Shown here: piece after piece, positions 1 to 16,889 of the stretch
Position numbering within the stretch: position 1 is the first letter of the stretch
Layout of the letters: every line of letters begins with the position of its first letter
Origin: G016234445 sp964438865
Lineage (GTDB): Bacteria > Chloroflexota > Dehalococcoidia > Tepidiformales > Tepidiformaceae
Assembly: GCA_964438865.1 (NCBI GenBank)
Contig: CAYTMI010000014.1
Span: forward strand, 1-64,000
Direction of reading: 5' to 3'
Length of the DNA: 64,000 nucleotides
Translations under genes and position numbers: made by a program
Notes under the pieces: generated by a model
Database searches by the model: none
Told to the model about the DNA's origin: nothing
What the model saw: the letters and a program-made list of their open reading frames with translations, nothing else

Positions 1-2209
1 CTTTCCCGGGGTACTCCCCCTCATCCTGGATGTCCGTCAATTCGGGGCAAGCCCATTCCCACGAGGCTTGGGGAGATCCACACTCCTCGCTCGGATCGAG
101 CGCCACGAGTGTCCACATGAAGGTGAGTGGATCGCTTTCGGGGTCGCTGGCGACGATCGTGTACGTCGTGGTGAAGTTGGCGAAGCTCGCGCTCATGCTT
201 GTCACGACTGGCGGCTTGTTGGGTGCGGTCGCCGTCGTGGGCGTGGCTGTGGGCGTGGCGGTGGGTGTGGGTGTGGGCGTCGGTGTCGGAGTATGCGTGG
301 GCGTGGGCGCCTGGCCGCCACCGCCGTTGCCCGTTGGGGTGACCGGGGTTGGCGTGGGCGTGGGTGTATGGGTTGGGGTGGGCGCTTGCCCGGAGCCAGC
401 GCCGCCCGCGGGCGTTACCGGCGTGGGGGTGGGCGTTCTGGTTGGCGTGTGCGTCGCGGTGGGAGCCTGGCCGCTGCCCCCATCGCCCGCCGGAGGAGAT
501 TCGTCCACGGTCGTCGTGACCGTCTCGGCCACTCCTCCCGGGGTGTCGCTGCCGCCGCCGCCGAACAGTGTGAAGGCGATGACGGCGATCACGATCGCGA
601 CCAGGGGCACAAGCCCGGTCCAGATCGCCCAGCGCGGCATGCCCCCGCCGGCGGTCCGCGCCGCGGTCGCGGGGATCGGCTCGTGGACGTGGCCGGGGAT
701 CGCCACTCGCGGGGCGGAGTACTTGAACTCCGGGCGAGTGGGCGGCCCGATGGGCGGCGCGGGTGACGGCGGAGGTGGCGGAGCCGGTGGTGGAGGCGTC
801 TCCCCTGGCGTCGGCGGGGGTGCTATCTCGACTGGTGGTGGTGGCGGCGGAGGCGTTTCCGTCGGAGGTGGGCTGCCCGCGGGCGCCTTCGCTGGCCGCG
901 GACTTCCGCTGGTGGCGGCCAGCCTCCCGCCGGTGACGCTGCCCGCGCCGCCGCCGATGCCCTGTTCCGGGCCTCGCTCCGGGCGCAGGAGATTCGTCCG
1001 TTCGCCCAGTTCGTCCCAGAGCCCGGGCGCCACAGTCTGGCAGTAGCATTCGAGCCGGGCCGCGGCCGGCGGCGTGGCGAAGTACTCCGCGAGGAGCCCC
1101 TGTACGCGAGCCCCCGCGACGCTGCGAAGGAACTCGGCAAGCGCGTGGCGGGGAATGCAGGCGTAGCGGCAGTCTCCCCCCCGCTCTACGCGGAACACGG
1201 TGAAATCCCACGTTGCCGCCACCGCCGTGACGACCACGGGCGCGGCGGAGAGCTGAGCGACGACCTTCCCGAGCGGACTGCTCCGGGGCGGGTCCACCCG
1301 GGCTGCGGAGAGGAGCGGACGGGAGCTCGGCTGCACTGGCCCGGCGTCCGCGACGAGGGCGTCGAGGGCTGCGATGTCCCGCTGCGCCGCCCGCCCACGG
1401 ACGTAGGGGCGTGCCGCCGTCCATGCCTCTGCCAGTCGTTCCTGCGCCGTCAGGGGACTCCCGTCCTCCGTCCTCAGAGACGCTGCCCTCCCGCCGGCGT
1501 AGAGGTCAGACCCGAAGGCCGTCCTCCGGATCAGCAAGCCGACACGGTCGAGCGAGGGTTCGAGGGCAACGGCGAGTGGCCGGAGCGTCGGCTGTTCGCC
1601 CCGCGCCACGGCAACGCTGGCGAGGACGCTCCCCGCCGCAAACGCACCGACGAGGCGAAGGCGGTCGCCGTCGCAGAACTCGGTGCACAGCTCGATCCGG
1701 CCGGGTCGGGGCCGGACCATGATCCCGTGCGAGGTGGGACGCTCGGCCAGGAGCATCAGCGCCGGGGCAAACGAACGGGCGTAGTAGTCGCAGGCGGCGT
1801 CCTGGATGGCATCCGGCGCCGAGACGCTGAGGTGGGTCGAAGCCCCCTCAAGGTCGATAGCCGGGGGGAGAAGGTCCCGAAGCGTGCGGAGTCCGTGCGC
1901 TGCCCACCCCTCCAACTCCGACGTGAATCCTTTGCCAACCGCGACCGGAGGGCTTGCGATTTCGGCCTCGGCGTCGTCGCAGGTGAGCGCGAGGCCGGAA
2001 GCGAGCCGGTAGGCGTTGGCATCGCCGGGGTCGAGGCGGCGCCCGGGCACCGGCAGATCGTGAATCATCCGCCGGAAGTCTCGCGGGTCGCCATCGCAGG
2101 TAAGGTAGTACTCGTGTTCCAGGCCGATCAGCGGCGCCGTCTGAGCTTTACGGGACTCGAACGTCTCGCGGAAGTCGCACAAGATCGCCTCGCGGCTCCG
2201 GGGCGTCAC
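1..2209 (-). CDS. Membrane-anchored protein with GCS2-like ligase head and P/T-rich tail (partial)
   Basis: About 736 codons are present and the C-terminus lies beyond the window. I chose the GTG at 2209 because conserved sequence begins just after it; no good ribosome site is visible. Residues about 25-90 read LIGLEHEYY, then DANAYRLASGLALTCDDAEAEIASPPV-like sequence, and then STHLSVS. This is the pattern of the glutamate-cysteine ligase/carboxylate-amine ligase (GCS2) fold, with metal and substrate acidic residues at about E31, E33 and E83. After a less conserved middle and a proline-rich stretch, one membrane helix follows at about residues 528-550 (WTGLVPLVAIVIAVIAFTLF). Then come three PTPTPT repeats separated by GGxGSGQAP spacers, and a C-terminal part resembling an Ig-like cadherin-type domain (ASDPESDPLTFMWT). 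The ligase assignment is an inference from motif pattern. The head would be cytoplasmic and the tail outside. Confidence 0.6.
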   Translation of the reverse strand, partial: MTPRSREAILCDFRETFESRKAQTAPLIGLEHEYYLTCDGDPRDFRRMIHDLPVPGRRLDPGDANAYRLASGLALTCDDAEAEIASPPVAVGKGFTSELEGWAAHGLRTLRDLLPPAIDLEGASTHLSVSAPDAIQDAACDYYARSFAPALMLLAERPTSHGIMVRPRPGRIELCTEFCDGDRLRLVGAFAAGSVLASVAVARGEQPTLRPLAVALEPSLDRVGLLIRRTAFGSDLYAGGRAASLRTEDGSPLTAQERLAEAWTAARPYVRGRAAQRDIAALDALVADAGPVQPSSRPLLSAARVDPPRSSPLGKVVAQLSAAPVVVTAVAATWDFTVFRVERGGDCRYACIPRHALAEFLRSVAGARVQGLLAEYFATPPAAARLECYCQTVAPGLWDELGERTNLLRPERGPEQGIGGGAGSVTGGRLAATSGSPRPAKAPAGSPPPTETPPPPPPPVEIAPPPTPGETPPPPAPPPPPSPAPPIGPPTRPEFKYSAPRVAIPGHVHEPIPATAARTAGGGMPRWAIWTGLVPLVAIVIAVIAFTLFGGGGSDTPGGVAETVTTTVDESPPAGDGGSGQAPTATHTPTRTPTPTPVTPAGGAGSGQAPTPTHTPTPTPTPVTPTGNGGGGQAPTPTHTPTPTPTPTPTATPTATPTTATAPNKPPVVTSMSASFANFTTTYTIVASDPESDPLTFMWTLVALDPSEECGSPQASWEWACPELTDIQDEGEYPGK

Positions 2210-2487
2210 GGCGCGCGGCGCCCGGGCCGTGGGCAGCCGGCTGTGCTTTGTGGCGGCTTGCCGCCTGCGGTCGGGGCGTCCGGGACCATTCGGCTCCTCT
2301 TGGTGCCAGCGCGCGGGGCGAGCATACGCAGGCCATACACCTTTCCGCAATGGGTAGCTTTCGGCCGGCGTCGACCTCGCCTCCGATAACGACCCGTTGT
2401 CAGCGCGGCGGGACTCTCGTATTGTGGCGGCGCCGGCGAGAGCACGCGCCAGGGTCGAACCTGGCGGGGCCGGCCGGGAGGCAATCG

Positions 2488-2934
2488 ATGGTAGAGAAAG
2501 TCACGGCGGCGGGCGAAGAAGTGCGCCCGGGCACCCAGGACACCGTTCCCACCCAGGCGAACGTTCCCACCCAGGGAGGATCAGCGGCGGGCTTGACGGA
2601 CCATTTGAAGACGAAAGACCAAGACATGGCGGACCCCAACAACAAGTGCCGGGCTTGCGGCACCGAGATCGCCGCAGGCGCGACGCTCTGTCCGCACTGC
2701 GGCCTGACCGCCAATGACTGGAACGCCAAGATCGACGACTTTGTCGCGCGGGCGAAGGCAGCCGGGTGGAACGACAGCCAGATCCGGCAGGGGGCCGAAG
2801 ACTTCACGCGCCAGATGAAGGACCACCTCGGAACGTATGGGCAGGATTCGAACTACTACCAGCCATACGACTCGGCGAAAGAGGCGCAGGGCTACGTCAC
2901 CGAGCCGCCGGCATGGCTCAAGGCCGTGAAGTAG
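2488..2934 (+). CDS. Small zinc-ribbon protein
   Basis: This 148-residue protein starts at ATG 2488, which has a GGGAGG ribosome site six bases upstream. An internal ATG at 2626 (MADPNNK) is the other possible start. The core carries CRACGTEIAAGATLCPHCG, a four-cysteine zinc ribbon of the two CxxC type, followed by an amphipathic helical segment (FVARAKAAGWNDSQIRQGAEDF). The first 45 residues are low-complexity (repeated VPTQ). No transmembrane helix is seen. It sits between a divergent gene and the rpoB promoter and is not obviously part of either operon. Function is unknown; such ribbons often serve protein-protein or nucleic-acid contacts. Confidence 0.65.
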   Translation: MVEKVTAAGEEVRPGTQDTVPTQANVPTQGGSAAGLTDHLKTKDQDMADPNNKCRACGTEIAAGATLCPHCGLTANDWNAKIDDFVARAKAAGWNDSQIRQGAEDFTRQMKDHLGTYGQDSNYYQPYDSAKEAQGYVTEPPAWLKAVK

Positions 2935-3137
2935 CGGCCGCGGCATCCTCGCGACTCCTGTGTTGGCGGCTTTAGCCCGCCAGGCGAACGTGCCCGCCAC
3001 GAGGCCGGCTGAACCGCGCCCCCCGCCGGTTGCATCCCAGCGCGGCATCCCGCATCCTGTCGGAATACAGGGGTTACCCCATTTGCGGCTGAGGCGAGGC
3101 GCCCTGGCCAAGCGTAGCGTTTGCCTCGGCGGGGCCG

Positions 3138-3166
3138 TTGACTCACCGTCTCGTTTCCCTTACGTT
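3138..3166 (+). promoter_or_regulatory. rpoBC promoter
   Basis: TTGACT (3138-3143) and TACGTT (3161-3166) are separated by exactly 17 bases, the spacing of a housekeeping sigma factor promoter. A start near 3173 would give a leader of roughly 97 bases before rpoB. The 335-base stretch 2935-3269 contains this promoter and no gene that I can support. Confidence 0.6.
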
Positions 3167-3269
3167 AGTAGTTGGCTTGCTATGCCCATCGTTTCCCCCA
3201 CCCATCCAGGTACCAGTCCTTATCTCTTTGCGCCTTTCGCACAATAGGTCCTGAAGGAGTCGCTGCAGG

Positions 3270-11571
<8,302 letters not shown>

Positions 11572-11599
11572 CCTCGCGGTCCGGTTCATAGGAACAGTC

Positions 11600-11636
11600 C
11601 AGTGGCCCTCCCATCGCGGAGGGCCACTGTGTTTTC
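11600..11636. terminator. Terminator after rpoC
   Basis: A perfect 12-base-pair stem (CAGTGGCCCTCC at 11600-11611 with its complement at 11618-11629) has a six-base loop, and TGTGTTTT follows on the + strand. It ends the rpoBC transcript and faces the end of the convergent gene at 11673. Confidence 0.85.
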
Positions 11637-11672
11637 CGGCGCGTGCGCTGTACGAGGGTGGAGTGGCCGAGG

Positions 11673-12518
11673 TCAGGCCCGTGGCCGGCTGGCGACGCGG
11701 AAGATGGTGGTGTGGCGGACCCGGGCCACCTCCGTGCCGTCTTCCGCAAGGATGACGCCGTCAACAACCGCGTAGTGGTTGTCCTTGCGTTCGAAGACCT
11801 CGACGAAGTAGCCGGCGACGGTGAAGGTCTGGCCTGCCTCGGCCGGCGCGAGGTGCTGGATTTGACTGCGGGTGTGGATCGCGGGGGCGTAGTCGTAGGA
11901 GTGGTGGACCATCGGCGTCATCCGCGCGGCGAGCCAGCCAGGGTGGACGCGCGGTCGTTCGCTCACCCAGCGGGGATGGGCGTCGGCCTGCTTCTCGAGT
12001 GCGTATTCGACGGCCTGGGCGACGCTGAGCGGCACGGCCATGGGGCGCAGGTCCTGGCCGACGGGCGCGTTTTCCAGCGTGAGCCAGGGGAGTTCGGCCG
12101 GGCGCGGCTCTGCTGCTAGGTGCCCCGGGAGGGTGAGGTCGCTGAGCCACGGCGCGTCGCCCACACCGGCGCCGCCGGTGAGGCAGCCGTCACCGTCGCC
12201 GTTGGTCATCGCCAGAGTTGCGGTGCCGTCGCCAGCGCCTTCGACCGTGGCCGTCATCTCGTCGCCGGGGTAGACGGGACGCCGGAAGGAGACATCGACC
12301 CAGCCGCGGTCGAGCCAGGCTTCGCCAAAGAGGTCGATGAGGGCGGGGACAGTCCAGCCGTAGACGGTGACTCCGCCGACGAGCGCGGCCTTGAAGCCGT
12401 ATTCGGCGGCGACGGCGCTCGAGTGGATGGGGTTGGAGATGTCCGGGTTGTCGGGTCCATCGAGGAACGCGGTGATGTGGCGGGTGGTTGTGGGCAAGGT
12501 TCGCGCCTCCTTGCTCAT
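11673..12518 (-). CDS. MaoC-like hotdog dehydratase family protein
   Basis: This 281-residue soluble protein carries the hotdog-fold signature of MaoC/acyl-dehydratase-like proteins: SAVAAEYGFKAALVGGVTVYGW near residue 35, then VDVSFRRPVYPGDEMTATVEG. The C-terminal half repeats hotdog-like strands (FTVAGYFVEVFERKDNHYAVVDGVIL), which suggests a double hotdog. It probably acts on acyl-CoA or acyl-carrier substrates as a hydratase or thioesterase-like enzyme; the exact substrate is not evident. It stands alone, convergent with rpoC and downstream of a hairpin that separates it from the exporter operon. Confidence 0.7.
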   Translation of the reverse strand: MSKEARTLPTTTRHITAFLDGPDNPDISNPIHSSAVAAEYGFKAALVGGVTVYGWTVPALIDLFGEAWLDRGWVDVSFRRPVYPGDEMTATVEGAGDGTATLAMTNGDGDGCLTGGAGVGDAPWLSDLTLPGHLAAEPRPAELPWLTLENAPVGQDLRPMAVPLSVAQAVEYALEKQADAHPRWVSERPRVHPGWLAARMTPMVHHSYDYAPAIHTRSQIQHLAPAEAGQTFTVAGYFVEVFERKDNHYAVVDGVILAEDGTEVARVRHTTIFRVASRPRA

Positions 12519-12532
12519 TCTCCCGCAGAGGG

Positions 12533-12568
12533 GTGGCAGGCGGCGAGGGGGCGCTCGCCGCCTGCCAC
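12533..12568 (-). terminator. U-less hairpin at end of exporter operon
   Basis: Perfect 15-base-pair inverted repeat (GTGGCAGGCGGCGAG at 12533-12547, complement at 12554-12568) with a six-base loop and no T-run. It lies just past the stop of the last exporter gene and before the next minus-strand gene, so a hairpin-only terminator is the likely role. Confidence 0.55.
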
Positions 12569-12604
12569 TGAGGGGGCCGCCCGCGGGGACGCGCGAGGGA
12601 GCCG

Positions 12605-13342
12605 CTATCCCCGGCGGCGGATGGCTGCGGCGGAGGCGCCGAGGGAGACGACGCCGAAGCCGGCCATGACCAGCAGGGAGCGTACGAGGTGGGTGCCGGG
12701 AAGGTCGCTGAGGGAGGCGCGCATTGCATCGGCGGCGTAGGTCGGCGGCATGACGATGGCGGCCTTCTGGAGTAGCCAGGGGAGCTGTTCCTTCGGCATC
12801 AGGATGGGGGCGAAGAGGAGGACATAGAAGATGAGCAGTTGGGTGAGCGCGTTCGTGAGCTGCTGGTAGGGCGAGAGCATCGTCATCGCCACTCCCAGCC
12901 CGGCAAGCGAGAAGACCGACAGGACCGCGACAAGAATGACCACAGGCTGGACCGAGAGCGAGAGGTCGTAGTGCCAGGCCCCAAAGGCGACGGCGAAGGC
13001 GGTGCCGGGGAAGGTCAGGAGGGCGACGAAGGTGACTTCGGCGAGGAGATACGTCTCGCGGCCGATGGGCAGGGTAAGGAAGTAGTCGAGGAGGCCCTCG
13101 GCTTTCTCCTGCGAGAGCTTCTGGGGGAGCATGACGAGACCGATGGTGACGAACGTCTGGGTCGCGGCGCCGATTGTGAGGTAGAGAGCCTGGATCTTGG
13201 CGATGTCGGGGATGTAGTAGCCGAAGCCGAGGATGAGGCCGACCGTCATGACGGCCTGGATCATGGATATCACCACGATCATCTGGCGGTTCATGAGGAA
13301 CTGCATGCGGACGAGGTCGAAGAACTGGCGAACGGGCTTCAT
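12605..13342 (-). CDS. ABC-2 type exporter permease
   Basis: This 245-residue integral membrane protein has six predicted helices and the ABC-2 layout (for example MIVVISMIQAVMTVGLILGF, and FYVLLFAPILMPKEQLPW near the C-terminus). It starts one base after the stop of its upstream neighbour. It is a clear paralogue of the permease at 13344-14081: both share LDYFLTLPxGRE, YAADAxRxSL and HLxRSLLVMAGF. The pair most likely form a heterodimeric channel driven by the ATPase at 14078-14995. The substrate is not evident; lipids, drugs or peptides are usual for the family. Confidence 0.85.
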   Translation of the reverse strand: MKPVRQFFDLVRMQFLMNRQMIVVISMIQAVMTVGLILGFGYYIPDIAKIQALYLTIGAATQTFVTIGLVMLPQKLSQEKAEGLLDYFLTLPIGRETYLLAEVTFVALLTFPGTAFAVAFGAWHYDLSLSVQPVVILVAVLSVFSLAGLGVAMTMLSPYQQLTNALTQLLIFYVLLFAPILMPKEQLPWLLQKAAIVMPPTYAADAMRASLSDLPGTHLVRSLLVMAGFGVVSLGASAAAIRRRG

Positions 13343-13343
13343 C

Positions 13344-14081
13344 TCAACCCCTCCTTCGGACGGAGGCTGCGCTGGCGGCGAGGGACACGAACGAGAACCC
13401 GGCCATCACGAGAAGCGAGCGGGCCAGGTGCGTCCCCTCGATGCTGGTGAGGCTGCCACGGACCGCGTCAGCGGCGTAGGTGGTGGGGAGGACCACGGAC
13501 GTGTGCTGGAGCAGGCCCGGCAACTGGTCCTTCGGGATCAGGATTGGGGCAAAGAGAAGGACGTAGAAGATGAAGAGGTTCGTCAGGGTGTTGGTGAGCA
13601 CCTGGCTTGGCGAGAGGAGGCCCAGCGCGATCCCGGCGCCGGCCAGGGAGGCGATCGCGAGGGGGATGGCAAGGAACACCAGCGGGTTGAAGTCGAGCGG
13701 GAAGCCATAGTGCCACGTCCCCAGGGCGATGGTGAAGGCAATGCCGGGGAGAGCGGCGAGGGCGACGCAGGTGACCCGGGAGAGGAGGAAGATTTCCCGG
13801 CCCACGGGCAAGGTGAGGAAGTAGTCGAGGCGGCCATCGGCTTTAGCCTGGGAAAGGTTGTTGGGGACCCCAACGACGGCGACGGTGACGGCGGCGTTCG
13901 TGGCGGCGCCGGTCGTGATGAAGATCGCCTGGCTCTCGCTGATGCCGTCGATGAAGTAACCGAAACCGAGGACGAAGCCGACCGACATCGCGAGCTGGAT
14001 GACGGCGAGGAAGATGGTCTCCTGGCGGTTCATTCGCAGGGTCAGGCCGACGAGGTCGGCGTATTGGCGGAGGGCGGTCAT
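13344..14081 (-). CDS. ABC-2 type exporter permease (paralogue)
   Basis: This 245-residue protein has six predicted membrane helices. It is the same length as, and alignable end to end with, the downstream permease, which indicates an old tandem duplication. Its start overlaps the ATPase stop by four bases (ATGA), so translation is coupled. Motifs include ADGRLDYFLTLPVGREIFLL and APILIPKDQLPGLLQHTSVV. It is expected to act with its paralogue in the cytoplasmic membrane. Confidence 0.85.
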   Translation of the reverse strand: MTALRQYADLVGLTLRMNRQETIFLAVIQLAMSVGFVLGFGYFIDGISESQAIFITTGAATNAAVTVAVVGVPNNLSQAKADGRLDYFLTLPVGREIFLLSRVTCVALAALPGIAFTIALGTWHYGFPLDFNPLVFLAIPLAIASLAGAGIALGLLSPSQVLTNTLTNLFIFYVLLFAPILIPKDQLPGLLQHTSVVLPTTYAADAVRGSLTSIEGTHLARSLLVMAGFSFVSLAASAASVRRRG

Positions 14082-14995
14082 TTCGCGGCCGCCAGTTCGC
14101 GGTCGCCGACGGCGGCGGTGTAGATGTCGTCAAGCGTGGGGGGGCCGATGCGGAAGTCGAGGACGGTGCCTGCCGAACGTTCGGCGGCGAGCCACTGGCT
14201 GACGGCGGGCAGGTCGTCCTGGTCGAGAAGGTACGTGCCGGGGGTCCCGTCTTTCGCGAGGAGCCGGTGGGGCACGAAGCCGTCGGCTACGGTGAGTTCG
14301 ACGCGGAGGCGTTCGGTGACGAGCGAGCGGAGCGAGGAGGGGGTGCCTTCGCGAAGGATGCGGCCGTGGTCGATGATCGCGAGGCGGTCGATGACGCGCT
14401 CGGCCTCGGCGAGGTTGTGGGTGACGAGGAGGACGGTGCTGCCGTCGCGGCCGAGTTCGTCGATCATGCCCCAAAGCAACTGGCGGCGGACAGGGTCGAT
14501 GTCGTTCGTGGGTTCGTCAAGGACGAGGAGGCGGGCGCGCGCGACGACGGCGGCGGCGAACCCGGTGAGGCGGCGGACACCGCCGGAAGCCGCGTGGATG
14601 GTCGTGTGGCGGAACTCTCCGAGGTCGAGGCGTTCGATCAACTCTTCCGTCCGGCGCCGGGAGTCGGCCCGCGAAAGCCCGCGCAACCGGCCGATCAGTT
14701 CGATGAACTCGTCCACATGGACGGACTGCATATCGAACTGTCCCTGCGGGAGGAAGCCGATGTGACGGCGGGCATAGCCGGGGTCAGCGACGATGTCGAC
14801 CTCACCGATCGAGATGCTGCCGGAAGTCGGCTTGAGGAGGCCGAGGACCTGGCGGACAAGGGTCGTCTTGCCGGCGCCGTTCGGCCCGAGGAGGCCGTAG
14901 ATCTCGCCGGGTTCGAGGGCGAGCGAGAGGCCATCGTTCGCAAGAGTGCCGTTGCGGTAGCGCTTGGTGAGGTCCCTGATTTCGATGACTGCCAT
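14078..14995 (-). CDS. ABC exporter ATP-binding protein
   Basis: This 305-residue ATPase has Walker A GPNGAGKTT (about residue 38), Q-loop GFLPQGQ, a signature-like ASGGVRRLTG in place of LSGGQ, Walker B LLVLDEPTNDIDP, and a switch histidine in VTHN. The C-terminal extension (about residues 225-305) is typical of CcmA/ABC-2 drug and lipid exporter ATPases. It leads the two permease genes and follows the small gene at 15023 by 27 bases. The altered signature (SGGVRR) is mildly unusual. Confidence 0.9.
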   Translation of the reverse strand: MAVIEIRDLTKRYRNGTLANDGLSLALEPGEIYGLLGPNGAGKTTLVRQVLGLLKPTSGSISIGEVDIVADPGYARRHIGFLPQGQFDMQSVHVDEFIELIGRLRGLSRADSRRRTEELIERLDLGEFRHTTIHAASGGVRRLTGFAAAVVARARLLVLDEPTNDIDPVRRQLLWGMIDELGRDGSTVLLVTHNLAEAERVIDRLAIIDHGRILREGTPSSLRSLVTERLRVELTVADGFVPHRLLAKDGTPGTYLLDQDDLPAVSQWLAAERSAGTVLDFRIGPPTLDDIYTAAVGDRELAAAK

Positions 14996-15022
14996 GGCGT
15001 TCTTCCTCGTCCTTCTCTCTGG

Positions 15023-15334
15023 TTAGCCGCGGGCGGTGCGCGACAGGAGGCCGCCCACGACGTCCATGATCGCGTCGGCGTCTGCTTCGGCTGCGACTTC
15101 GGCGACGAGCGCCTGGATGCCGGGGATGAGTGCCGTGCCCATGAGGCGGTAGTCGAGGTCGCGGGCGACTTCGCCGAAAGCTGCGGCCTGGGCGCGGGCG
15201 TCTTCGAGGAGGGACACGGCGCCGGCCAGGGCTTCGCCACGGACGGACCCGCCGGCGTCGCAAACCGCGTCGATGGCCGCGCGGCCCTGCGCGAGGATGG
15301 CCGAGAGGATGGGGGACGCACCGACTTCCGGCAT
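15023..15334 (-). CDS. Small helical protein leading the exporter operon
   Basis: This 103-residue protein starts at ATG 15334 (MPEVGASPIL). The choice is set by a near-perfect ribosome site, GGAGGTGAT, ending eight bases upstream; a GTG at 15343 overlaps that site and is rejected. The sequence is alanine-rich and helical with no membrane segment or recognised domain. It is the first gene of the transcript that continues into the ABC exporter, so it may be a regulator or accessory factor, but nothing in its sequence says which. Confidence 0.6.
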   Translation of the reverse strand: MPEVGASPILSAILAQGRAAIDAVCDAGGSVRGEALAGAVSLLEDARAQAAAFGEVARDLDYRLMGTALIPGIQALVAEVAAEADADAIMDVVGGLLSRTARG

Positions 15335-15357
15335 GGGAATCACCTCCGAATGTCAGA

Positions 15358-15385
15358 ATATTAACTCGAACCTGATAGAAATCAA
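15358..15385 (-). promoter_or_regulatory. Promoter of the small protein/ABC exporter operon
   Basis: Read on the minus strand, TTGATT (15385-15380) and TAATAT (15363-15358) are 16 bases apart. A start near 15351 leaves a very short leader that begins just before the ribosome site. Confidence 0.5.
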
Positions 15386-15403
15386 GTCCTACATGAAGAA
15401 AGT

Positions 15404-15421
15404 GTGTGACGTTGCTCACAC
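15404..15421. promoter_or_regulatory. CRP/FNR-family operator
   Basis: GTGTGACGTTGCTCACAC is a perfect inverted repeat (GTGTGA-N6-TCACAC) that includes the CRP consensus TGTGA-N6-TCACA. Its centre (15412.5) lies about 61.5 bases before the inferred start of the exporter operon, the classic class I activator position. Confidence 0.6.
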
Positions 15422-15482
15422 GAGTGGGCGAACGGGCTCTCTTCGAGTCTGTCAGGCAGCGCAGGGGGCGGACCTGGGGCCC

Positions 15483-16889
15483 CTAGCAGTCGGTAACCGC
15501 GTCCCAGCTCGGGAGAGTGACCACGAAGCGGGCTCCTTCCCCGTGTGCCGGATCGACCACGATTGTCCCGCCATGTGCCGTCACGATCGCCCGCGTGATC
15601 GCAAGGCCCAGGCCTGTCCCGCCGTGGTCCCGCGCTCGCCCGGCGTCAAGCCGTGTGAACCGTTCGAAGATCCGTTCCCGGGCTTCGTCCGGGACTCCCG
15701 GCCCGTCGTCAGCCACCGACAGCCTCGCCGCGCCCCCCGCTTCTTTCAGCGTCACGACCACCCTCGACCGGGCGTGACGTGCGGCGTTCTCGAACAGGTT
15801 CCTGGTGGCGCGCGCCAACTGGCCGGCGTCGCCCCTCACCTGAGCAGCAGACACGGCCGCGGTGTCGACGATGATCGCCGAGGTTGAGCGGACTCGACGA
15901 GCCTCGGCCAGGACAATGTCGTCGAGGTCGACCAGTGCGTCCCGGCCCGCCAGCCTCCCGGCGTCGCTCTGGGCCACGAGCAACAGGTCGTCTACCAGCC
16001 TCTGCATGCGGAGAACCTCTTCCAACAGACCCTCCAGCGTCGACCGCCCCCCGGGCTCGACCGGCCCTGCGAGTTCGACTTCCAGCTGCGTCCGGAGGCT
16101 GGCCAATGGCGAGCGCAGCTCATGCGACGCGTCGGCCACGAAGCGTTGCTGCCGATCGTGCCCCGACTGCAACCGGTCGAGCATGCCGTTCATCGTCCGT
16201 GCGAGGCGGCCGATCTCATCCGCCGCGGCCGGTTCCGGCACGCGCCGGGCCATCTCGTTTTCGGTGATCTCCGCGACTTCCCGGCGGATGTCTTCCACGG
16301 GCGACAGGGCGCGGCCAACCACCAGCCAGGTTCCCCATGCGACCACTACCAGGAGGATGGGGATGCCAATCTGCAGGAGTGTGGTCAACGCTTCCGCGCT
16401 CTCGCCAACCTCCTCCAGGCTCCCGGCGACCAGGATGGTGTAGGGACCGCCGGGCGTCGTGACCGAGCGAGAAAGCACAAGGAAGGGCTCGTCGTCGATG
16501 CCCAGGCCGCCGGTCCGCTCGACGACGGTGTGGCCCGCCGGGGGGCGCGTCTCTACGACCGGCGCACTCCCCGCGATGTTCGCACTGGCGGCCACGATTC
16601 CTCCGCCCTGGTCCAGGATCTGCACCAGGGCAACGCGCGTGTCGCCAGCCGTAAGCGACTCCGGCCGGGCACCCCCGAGGAGCAGTGCCCCGATGTCGTC
16701 CGCACGGAGTCGGATGGTCGTCTCAATACCGTCGGTGAGCGAGCGCCGCTGCAATGACACGAGCGCGTAGCCTGCGGCCACAAGCACGATGGCCACGAGC
16801 GCCGTGGCCATCGCTGTCGTCCGAAGCCGCAGCGACGCCCTGCGCAGCCACGCGCGGCGCCACCGGCCGGGCGCCCGCTCAGGCGCCAT
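15483..16889 (-). CDS. Sensor histidine kinase
   Basis: This 468-residue membrane kinase starts at ATG 16889 (MAPERAP), overlapping the response-regulator stop by 11 bases. Order: helix 1 at about residues 30-50, extracytoplasmic sensor to about 155, helix 2 (LLQIGIPILLVVVAWGTWLVV), HAMP, HisKA with FVADASHELRSPLASLR (phospho-accepting His), N-box NLFENAARHA, then DDGPGVP and GGTGLGLAI ATP-lid motifs. All catalytic elements are present. It is the partner of the adjacent OmpR-type regulator, and a lipoprotein and PepSY protein are divergently encoded, which suggests cell-envelope or metal sensing. Confidence 0.93.
   Translation of the reverse strand: MAPERAPGRWRRAWLRRASLRLRTTAMATALVAIVLVAAGYALVSLQRRSLTDGIETTIRLRADDIGALLLGGARPESLTAGDTRVALVQILDQGGGIVAASANIAGSAPVVETRPPAGHTVVERTGGLGIDDEPFLVLSRSVTTPGGPYTILVAGSLEEVGESAEALTTLLQIGIPILLVVVAWGTWLVVGRALSPVEDIRREVAEITENEMARRVPEPAAADEIGRLARTMNGMLDRLQSGHDRQQRFVADASHELRSPLASLRTQLEVELAGPVEPGGRSTLEGLLEEVLRMQRLVDDLLLVAQSDAGRLAGRDALVDLDDIVLAEARRVRSTSAIIVDTAAVSAAQVRGDAGQLARATRNLFENAARHARSRVVVTLKEAGGAARLSVADDGPGVPDEARERIFERFTRLDAGRARDHGGTGLGLAITRAIVTAHGGTIVVDPAHGEGARFVVTLPSWDAVTDC

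Noticed and set aside
21..1424. Frame rich in HAHAHAH and the + frame rich in VGVGVG over the left-edge gene
   Set aside because: They are the other readings of the PTPTPT repeat region; only the frame with ligase motifs, a membrane helix and the PT repeat is coherent over 2.2 kb.
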